Positions 59,372 through 64,000 of a stretch of 64,000 nucleotides of DNA are shown here, in pieces (the first letter of the stretch is position 1; every line of letters begins with the position of its first letter). The stretch is from Thioalkalivibrio paradoxus ARh 1 (GTDB lineage Bacteria; Pseudomonadota; Gammaproteobacteria; Ectothiorhodospirales; Ectothiorhodospiraceae). Both the position numbers and the translations under genes were made by a program. The notes below the pieces were generated by a model. The model was not told where the DNA came from and did no database searches. It worked only from the letters and a program-made list of their open reading frames with translations. The stretch spans positions 3,322,501 to 3,386,500 of the forward strand of contig NZ_CP007029.1 in assembly GCF_000227685.2 (NCBI RefSeq), given 5' to 3'.

Positions 59372-60226
59372 ATGACCCTAGACGAGAACTGGTTCAGCGA
59401 ACCCCATCAGGACATCATTGGTTTTTCCCTGCGCATCAGGGAGAAGCTGCACGAGGAACAGACCCCGTTCCAGAAGATCGAGATCTACGACACCGTGGGC
59501 TTCGGCAAGCTGATGGTGATCGACGGCTGCGTGATGCTGACCGACCGCGACAACTTCATCTACCACGAGATGATGGCCCACCCGGTGCTGTTCGCGCACC
59601 CGGCCCCGAAGAACGTGCTGATCATCGGCGGCGGCGACTGCGGCACATTGCGCGAGGTGCTGAAACACGACTGCGTACGCCTGGCCACGCAGGTCGACAT
59701 CGACGAGCGGGTGACCCGGCTGGCCGAGCAGTACTTCCCTCAGCTGTGCGACTCCAACGACGACCCGCGCGCACGACTGCGGTTCGACGACGGGATCGCT
59801 CACGTGAAGAACGCCGAACCCGGTTCGGTCGACGTGATCATCGTGGATTCGACCGACCCGGTCGGACCGGCCGAGGGGCTGTTCTCCACCGCCTTCTACC
59901 GGGACTGCCTGCGCGCCCTGGGACGCGACGGGCTGCTGGTGCAGCAGAGCGAATCGCCGCTCCTGCATGCCGACCCCATCATCCGGCCGATGCACGACAG
60001 CCTGCGGGCCGCGGGTTTCGCGGACATCAGGACGATCCACTTCCCGCAGGCCAGCTACCCCTCAGGCTGGTGGACCGCGACGATTGCGGCGAAGGACGGC
60101 CGCGTCGGGTTCCACCGGGAACAGGCGGCAGAGGCCCTTGCGTTTCAGACCGAATACTACAACGCCGCGATCCACCGGGCCGCCGGAGCCACCCCCGAGT
60201 TCCTGCGCCGGAAGCTGCAGGGCTGA
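59372..60226 (+). CDS. speE: Spermidine synthase
   Basis: 284 residues. It transfers aminopropyl from decarboxylated SAM to putrescine. N-terminal beta domain (YDTVGFGKLMVIDGCVMLTD) with the catalytic DRDNFIYHEMMAH, the SAM-type loop IIGGGDCGTLREVLKH, and DSTDPVGPAEGLF. No speD (SAM decarboxylase) or speB lies in the window, so the rest of the pathway is elsewhere. It converges with dksA. Confidence 0.97.
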   Translation: MTLDENWFSEPHQDIIGFSLRIREKLHEEQTPFQKIEIYDTVGFGKLMVIDGCVMLTDRDNFIYHEMMAHPVLFAHPAPKNVLIIGGGDCGTLREVLKHDCVRLATQVDIDERVTRLAEQYFPQLCDSNDDPRARLRFDDGIAHVKNAEPGSVDVIIVDSTDPVGPAEGLFSTAFYRDCLRALGRDGLLVQQSESPLLHADPIIRPMHDSLRAAGFADIRTIHFPQASYPSGWWTATIAAKDGRVGFHREQAAEALAFQTEYYNAAIHRAAGATPEFLRRKLQG

Positions 60227-60299
60227 GCCGCGCGCCACACGGTGGCGAATCGCGGGGCGTGCCGCCAAGCCGTCTTCGGAAATCCGTCCGGTGCCGGTG

Positions 60300-60710
60300 T
60301 CACTCCCAGCGGCGGCGCTCGTCGTGCTCGTGCGCTTCCTGGGCCTCGACGCTCAGCGTCGCGATCGGGCGCGCCTCCAGGCGCGCGAGTCCGATCGGTT
60401 CGCCGGTCTCCTCGCAGTAGCCGTATTCGCCGAGGTCGATCCGGCGCAGCGCCGAGTCGATCTTGCCGATCAGCTTGCGGTAGCGATCCCGCGTGCGCAG
60501 TTCGAGGCTCGCTTCGGATTCGTGGGTTGCGCGGTCGTTCGGGTCGGCCTCCTGCCAGTTCTCGGTACGCAGATGCTCGAGGGTCTCCTCCGATTCCGCG
60601 ATCAATTCCTCGCGCCACGCCTGGAGTTTGCGCCGAAAGTACTCGAGCTGGCGCGGATTCATGTACGGCTCGTCAGCCGAGGGCCGGTATTCAGAGGGTG
60701 CTGTATCCAT
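60300..60710 (-). CDS. dksA: DksA-type RNA polymerase regulator lacking zinc cysteines
   Basis: 136 residues. Long coiled coil (YMNPRQLEYFRRKLQAWREE to about residue 95), with the ADPNDRATHESE tip that reaches into the polymerase secondary channel (the DxxDxA pair), then a C-terminal globular domain. The normal four zinc cysteines are reduced to one: the segment reads YGYCEETGEPIGLARLEARP and then ATLSVEAQ, so Thr, Ser and Ala replace the others. This is the alphaproteobacterial/DksA2-like variant that works without zinc. AAGGA precedes the ATG at 60710. Confidence 0.93.
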   Translation of the reverse strand: MDTAPSEYRPSADEPYMNPRQLEYFRRKLQAWREELIAESEETLEHLRTENWQEADPNDRATHESEASLELRTRDRYRKLIGKIDSALRRIDLGEYGYCEETGEPIGLARLEARPIATLSVEAQEAHEHDERRRWE

Positions 60711-60864
60711 GCCGACTTCCTTCACCTGGGATGCCGCGACCGAATCACGGACGCGGGAAACGGTACTCGTTTTTGATGCAATCCGACCAGTATAGTCGAA
60801 CCCATGGCGCAAGGGCGCCAACGTGGCAACGCCCGGCCCACGGGCGAACATGAGGGACAGCAAC

Positions 60865-61653
60865 GTGGCGACGACACCACCGACCGCAACCCTGGTCCAG
60901 ATCACCGATACCCACCTCGGCCGCAGCCCGAGACCGCTGCGTCCCGGGTACCCGGACAGCGATGCCCAGCTCGAGGCGGTACTCGCCGACATCGAGGCGC
61001 GCCTGCCGCCCGCTGCACTGCTGCTCGTGACCGGGGATCTCGCCGAGGACCCCGAGGCGCAGGCCTACCGGCGGCTGGAGGCACGTCTCGCCGCGCTCGG
61101 CGCACCCATCCTTGCGCTCGCGGGGAATCATGACGACCCGGGGCTGGCCCGGCAGACCTTCGTCGCCGCGGGTCACGGATTCGACGGCGACATCCGGCTC
61201 GGCAACTGGCTGATCGTCGGTCTGGACTCGTGCTGGCCGGGACACACCGCCGGGCGGCTGCGACCGGAGGAACTCGACCGGCTCGAGGAATGCCTCGCCC
61301 GCCATCCGGAGTGCTGGGTGCTGGTGGCGGTCCACCACCCGGTGGTACCGGTCGGCAGCCTGTGGCTGGATGCGATCGGATTGCGCAACGGCAGCGACCT
61401 GCTCGCGGTGCTGGAACGCCATCCGCGTGTGCGGGCCTGCGTGTTCGGGCATATCCACCAGCCGTTCGACGCGATGCACGGGCACATACGGCTGCTCGGC
61501 AGCCCGTCCACCTGCGTGCAGTTCCTGCCCGGATCGGAGGATTTCGCACTCGATCCGGACGATGCCGGCTATCGCGTGCTGACCCTGCACCCGGATGGGC
61601 GTCTCGAAACCGATGTCCGGCGCGTGGCCGGCACCGGCCCCCTGCCGGCATGA
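60865..61653 (+). CDS. cpdA: CpdA-like metallophosphoesterase
   Basis: 262 residues of the calcineurin-like phosphoesterase family, most like the 3',5'-cAMP phosphodiesterase CpdA. Dimetal motifs in order: ITDTHLG, TGDLAED, AGNHDD, VHHPVVPV and FGHIHQPF. GTG 60865 has GAGGGAC eight bases upstream; an ATG at 60850 is the alternative. amgK starts in its stop codon (ATGA), so it is the first gene of cpdA-amgK-murU. Confidence 0.9.
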   Translation: MATTPPTATLVQITDTHLGRSPRPLRPGYPDSDAQLEAVLADIEARLPPAALLLVTGDLAEDPEAQAYRRLEARLAALGAPILALAGNHDDPGLARQTFVAAGHGFDGDIRLGNWLIVGLDSCWPGHTAGRLRPEELDRLEECLARHPECWVLVAVHHPVVPVGSLWLDAIGLRNGSDLLAVLERHPRVRACVFGHIHQPFDAMHGHIRLLGSPSTCVQFLPGSEDFALDPDDAGYRVLTLHPDGRLETDVRRVAGTGPLPA

Positions 61654-62681
61654 ATGCCGCAGCGATCGAGCCGCGCCCCGACCCGCGGGCGGACGCGCTG
61701 AACCACTGGCTACGGGAAATCGACCCGGGCTTCGCGCCGGCATGGCCGCTGGGCAGCGATGCCAGCTTCCGGCGATATTTCCGGAGCCGGCGCGGCGACC
61801 AGAGCGTCGTGATCATGGACGCGCCCCCCGAACGCGAAGACATCGGGCCCTTCCTGCAGGTGGCGGGCATCCTGCACGCGCTGGGCCTGAGGGCGCCGCG
61901 GATCCTGGCCAGCGACCCGGCGCGGGGATTCCTCCTGCTCGAGGATCTGGGCGACCGCACTTTCACTCGAGCTCTCGCCGCCGGGGCATCCGAGTCCGCG
62001 CTGTACCGACTCGCGGCCGATACCCTGCACGCCCTGCAACTGCGCTGGGCGCAACAAGGGCCAGGGCTGGAACCGAGCGGGCTGCCGGCCTACGGCCCCG
62101 AACTGCTGCTGCGCGAGGTCCGGCTGTTCGTCGACTGGTACTGGCCGGAAGCCTGGGGCCACGCTGCCGAGCCGGCGCTGCGAAGCGAATACGAACAAGC
62201 CTGGCACGAAACCCTGGCTGCGCTGCCGGAACTGCCGCCCACCCTGGTGCTGCGCGATTTCCATGTCGACAACCTGATGCTGCTGGCGGATGGACAGGGC
62301 GTCGAATCCTGCGGGCTGCTCGACTTCCAGGACGCCGTGCTCGGCAGCCCCGCCTACGACCTCGTGTCGCTGCTCGAGGATGCCCGTCGCGACGTATCCC
62401 CGCAGGTGCAGGAGGCGCTGCTCGACGCCGCCCTTGCGACTGGGCCCTGGCCGCGCGCGGCGTTCCTGCATCACTACCGCGTGCTGGGGGTGCAGCGCAC
62501 GGTCAAGATCATCGGGATTTTCACCCGCCTCGCACGCCGCGACGGCAAGCCCGGCTACCAGGTGCACCAACCGCGCTTGTGGCGGCTGCTCGACCGCGGC
62601 CTGCGGGCACAGGAGGTCGCGCCGGTGGCGCGCTGGTTCCGCTCGCACTTCGACCGCGCGGGGCAACCGTGCGCGCGATGA
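61650..62681 (+). CDS. amgK: N-acetylmuramate/N-acetylglucosamine kinase (AmgK)
   Basis: 343 residues of the aminoglycoside-phosphotransferase-like family. Kinase motifs: LLLEDLGDRTFTRAL in the hinge, catalytic LRDFHVDNLML (HxDN type) and metal-binding GLLDFQDAVLGSPAYDLVSL. Immediately upstream of a MurU-like gene with a 13-base overlap, this is the AmgK-MurU pair of the peptidoglycan-recycling shunt that makes UDP-MurNAc without GlcNAc-6P steps; family knowledge from Pseudomonas. Confidence 0.92.
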   Translation: MNAAAIEPRPDPRADALNHWLREIDPGFAPAWPLGSDASFRRYFRSRRGDQSVVIMDAPPEREDIGPFLQVAGILHALGLRAPRILASDPARGFLLLEDLGDRTFTRALAAGASESALYRLAADTLHALQLRWAQQGPGLEPSGLPAYGPELLLREVRLFVDWYWPEAWGHAAEPALRSEYEQAWHETLAALPELPPTLVLRDFHVDNLMLLADGQGVESCGLLDFQDAVLGSPAYDLVSLLEDARRDVSPQVQEALLDAALATGPWPRAAFLHHYRVLGVQRTVKIIGIFTRLARRDGKPGYQVHQPRLWRLLDRGLRAQEVAPVARWFRSHFDRAGQPCAR

Positions 62682-63388
62682 TCCTGGCAGCGGGACGCGG
62701 CGAACGCATGCGACCGCTGACCGACCACACGCCCAAGCCCCTGCTCGAAGCCGGAGGCGCCGCGCTGATCGAGCACGGTATTCGGCGCCTGCACGCCGCC
62801 GGTTACCAGGAAATCGTGATCAACGTGGCACACCTCGGGGAACGCATCGTGGAACGGATCGGCGACGGCAGCCGGTTCGGGGTCGGGATCCGATACTCGC
62901 GCGAACCCGCGGGGGCGCTGGAAACGGCTGGCGGAATCCGCGAGGTTCTGGACTGGCTCGGCCCCGGGCCGTTCCTGGCGATCAATGCCGACATCTGGTG
63001 CGACCACCCGCTGACCCCGCCGGCGCTCGGGGACGAAACCCTCGCCCACCTGGTGCTGGTGGACAATCCCGCGCACCACCCGGCCGGGGATTTCGCGCTG
63101 AACGGCAGCAGAGTCGCGCTCGCCGGCACGCGCCGTTACACCTTCAGCGGCATCGGCTGGTACCGGCCGGAACTGTTCGCGGCGCTGCCCCGGGGCCGTA
63201 GCCCGCTCGCACCCGTGCTGCGATCGGCGATCGCTGCGGGCGCGGTCGGCGGAGAGCATTATCGCGGCACCTGGGTCGATGTCGGCACACCCGAGCGCCT
63301 GCGCGCGCTCGACGTGGCGCTTCGGACCGAAGCGGGTCCGACCGACGGACAAAAAAAACCCGGCCTGCGCCGGGTCAACGCTCCGTAG
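62669..63388 (+). CDS. murU: N-acetylmuramate-1-phosphate uridylyltransferase (MurU)
   Basis: 239 residues. Nucleotidyltransferase signature MILAAGRGERMRPLTDHTPK at the N-terminus, then FLAINADIWCDHPLTPP and TFSGIGWYRPELFAAL. The GTG start at 62669 gives MRAMILAAG like characterised MurU and overlaps amgK by 13 bases. The last coding bases contain a terminator hairpin that serves the opposite strand (63351-63375). Confidence 0.93.
   Translation: MRAMILAAGRGERMRPLTDHTPKPLLEAGGAALIEHGIRRLHAAGYQEIVINVAHLGERIVERIGDGSRFGVGIRYSREPAGALETAGGIREVLDWLGPGPFLAINADIWCDHPLTPPALGDETLAHLVLVDNPAHHPAGDFALNGSRVALAGTRRYTFSGIGWYRPELFAALPRGRSPLAPVLRSAIAAGAVGGEHYRGTWVDVGTPERLRALDVALRTEAGPTDGQKKPGLRRVNAP
63351..63375 (-). 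terminator. Rho-independent terminator of the DsrE-like gene, inside the murU 3' end
   Basis: Read leftward: ACCCGG-cgcagg-CCGGGT stem followed by eight T (complement of 63351-63358). It lies within the last codons of murU on the other strand and shortly after the stop of the leftward DsrE-like gene. Confidence 0.88.
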
Positions 63389-63423
63389 AGCACCCTCGCT
63401 AGAGGGTCGGGGGAGAGAGGAAC

Positions 63424-63972
63424 TCAGGGTTTGACATAGATGTAGCCCTGACGTTGCAGATCCGAAAGCCGCGCGACGCCGCTGTGCACGACATCGGCGT
63501 CGCGGGCATCGTAGAGCGCGTCCACCGGTATCTGCCGCCGGGCCAACGTGTGCCCGCAGACCTCGAAGCGCACGCCCTGCAGCTTCAGCGCATCAATGCC
63601 GTCCCGGATCGGCGCGTCGTGATTCGCGGCCAGCAACAGATCGACGCCGCCACCGTGCAACACGACGCGGATCTCCAGGTTCTCGGCACCAACGGAATCA
63701 ATGTGATCCTGCACCCTTTGCAATGCATTCCGCTGCGTTTCGGTATCGCTGCGGTTCACGTGATAGACCACGCGCGAACGACCCGGTCCGGCCCACGCGA
63801 CGCTACCGGCAGCCGCAGCCGCCAACAGCACGAACAGCAACCCGCGATGGAAACGGCGCCGTTCGGCGCACGCCGGTTCCGGCGGCCGTTCGAGTGCGCC
63901 GCTCCGCGCTGCGTGAGCGCCACCGCACGCGGCTGCCGTTCCCGAAAAGCGCCTGTGGACCGCGTCAGACAC
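63424..63972 (-). CDS. DsrE-family protein with membrane anchor
   Basis: 182 residues from GTG 63972. The first 40 residues are basic and poorly ordered; a hydrophobic segment (GLLFVLLAAAAAGSVAWA, about 44-61) may be a signal anchor, and then a DsrE/F-like domain (SRVVYHVNRSDTETQRNALQ, LEIRVVLHGGGVDLLLA, VRFEVCGHTLARRQIPVD, LQRQGYIYVKP). The cysteine in FEVCGHT is at the usual sulfur-accepting position, so a periplasmic sulfur or redox relay is plausible. A shorter start near the hydrophobic segment cannot be excluded. The gene overlaps the end of a second DsrE-like gene upstream. Confidence 0.82.
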   Translation of the reverse strand: MSDAVHRRFSGTAAACGGAHAARSGALERPPEPACAERRRFHRGLLFVLLAAAAAGSVAWAGPGRSRVVYHVNRSDTETQRNALQRVQDHIDSVGAENLEIRVVLHGGGVDLLLAANHDAPIRDGIDALKLQGVRFEVCGHTLARRQIPVDALYDARDADVVHSGVARLSDLQRQGYIYVKP

Positions 63973-64000
63973 GGATGTACGTCCACCCCTGCTGCTGTCG
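63965..64000 (-). CDS. C-terminal end of a second DsrE-like gene (cut by window edge)
   Basis: Eleven residues and a stop are visible (RQQQGWTYIRV then TGA at 63967-63965). They match the end of the neighbouring DsrE-family protein (LQRQGYIYVKP), so this looks like a tandem paralogue coupled by an eight-base overlap. Only this fragment can be seen. Confidence 0.5.
   Translation of the reverse strand, partial: RQQQGWTYIRV

Overview
The window looks like a chromosomal piece of a GC-rich gammaproteobacterium, most plausibly a sulfur-oxidising member of the Chromatiales (Ectothiorhodospiraceae / Thioalkalivibrio-like). That placement is an inference. It rests on the gene order (def-fmt-rsmB-DUF4390-ntrYX-trkA facing LysM-dprA-smg-topA-tsaC-hemF-hemB-aroE; comF next to bioB-bioF; speA-ycgL-typA facing speE; cpdA-amgK-murU), on the GC bias, and on several sulfur-relay (DsrE-type) genes and a TauE/SafE exporter. 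No rRNA, tRNA, CRISPR array or prophage was seen.

Left part (1-14 kb), the most accessory-looking stretch: the start of an AcuR/NemR-like TetR regulator with a palindromic operator; a small exported protein with a repeated Q-[IL]-K motif; a YkgJ-type cysteine-cluster protein whose last codon is cut off by a complete IS66-family insertion sequence (1567-4098, 8-bp target duplication TGGCAAAC on both sides); a pirin; two membrane proteins of less GC-rich composition, one UspB-like; a P2-type cation ATPase divergent from a PII-like protein; a FetAB-type ABC exporter; and a glnK-amt operon with a recognisable sigma-54 promoter and an upstream NtrC-type palindrome.

Middle (14-29.8 kb): an HPF-type ribosome factor fused to a cold-shock-like domain; folB-folK; a putative amidoligase translationally coupled to a class-I glutamine amidotransferase-like hydrolase (the least understood pair here); msrA; and a long leftward string def-fmt-rsmB-DUF4390-ntrY-ntrX-trkA-TPR-LpxL-like acyltransferase-CHAD, largely linked by ATGA or TTGA overlaps. 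NtrX lacks the GAFTGA loop needed to contact sigma-54.

Right part (30-64 kb): mostly housekeeping. It holds topoisomerase I with a lysine-rich tail, haem and shikimate genes, ubiquinone prenyltransferase, biotin genes with a DsrE2 gene directly downstream, an iron-dependent alcohol dehydrogenase, radC, coaBC-dut-argB, a five-gene minor pilin cluster, typA, polyamine genes, a DksA lacking the zinc cysteines, and cell-wall recycling genes. At the very end there are tandem DsrE-like genes, one of them cut by the window edge.

The unusual signals are the amidoligase/GATase pair, the PII-like/ATPase pair, the repeat-bearing exported peptide, the sulfur-relay genes in odd places, the GAFTGA-less NtrX, and the IS66 insertion that only swaps a C-terminus. 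I did not see a wholly new multi-gene system that I could defend from sequence alone.
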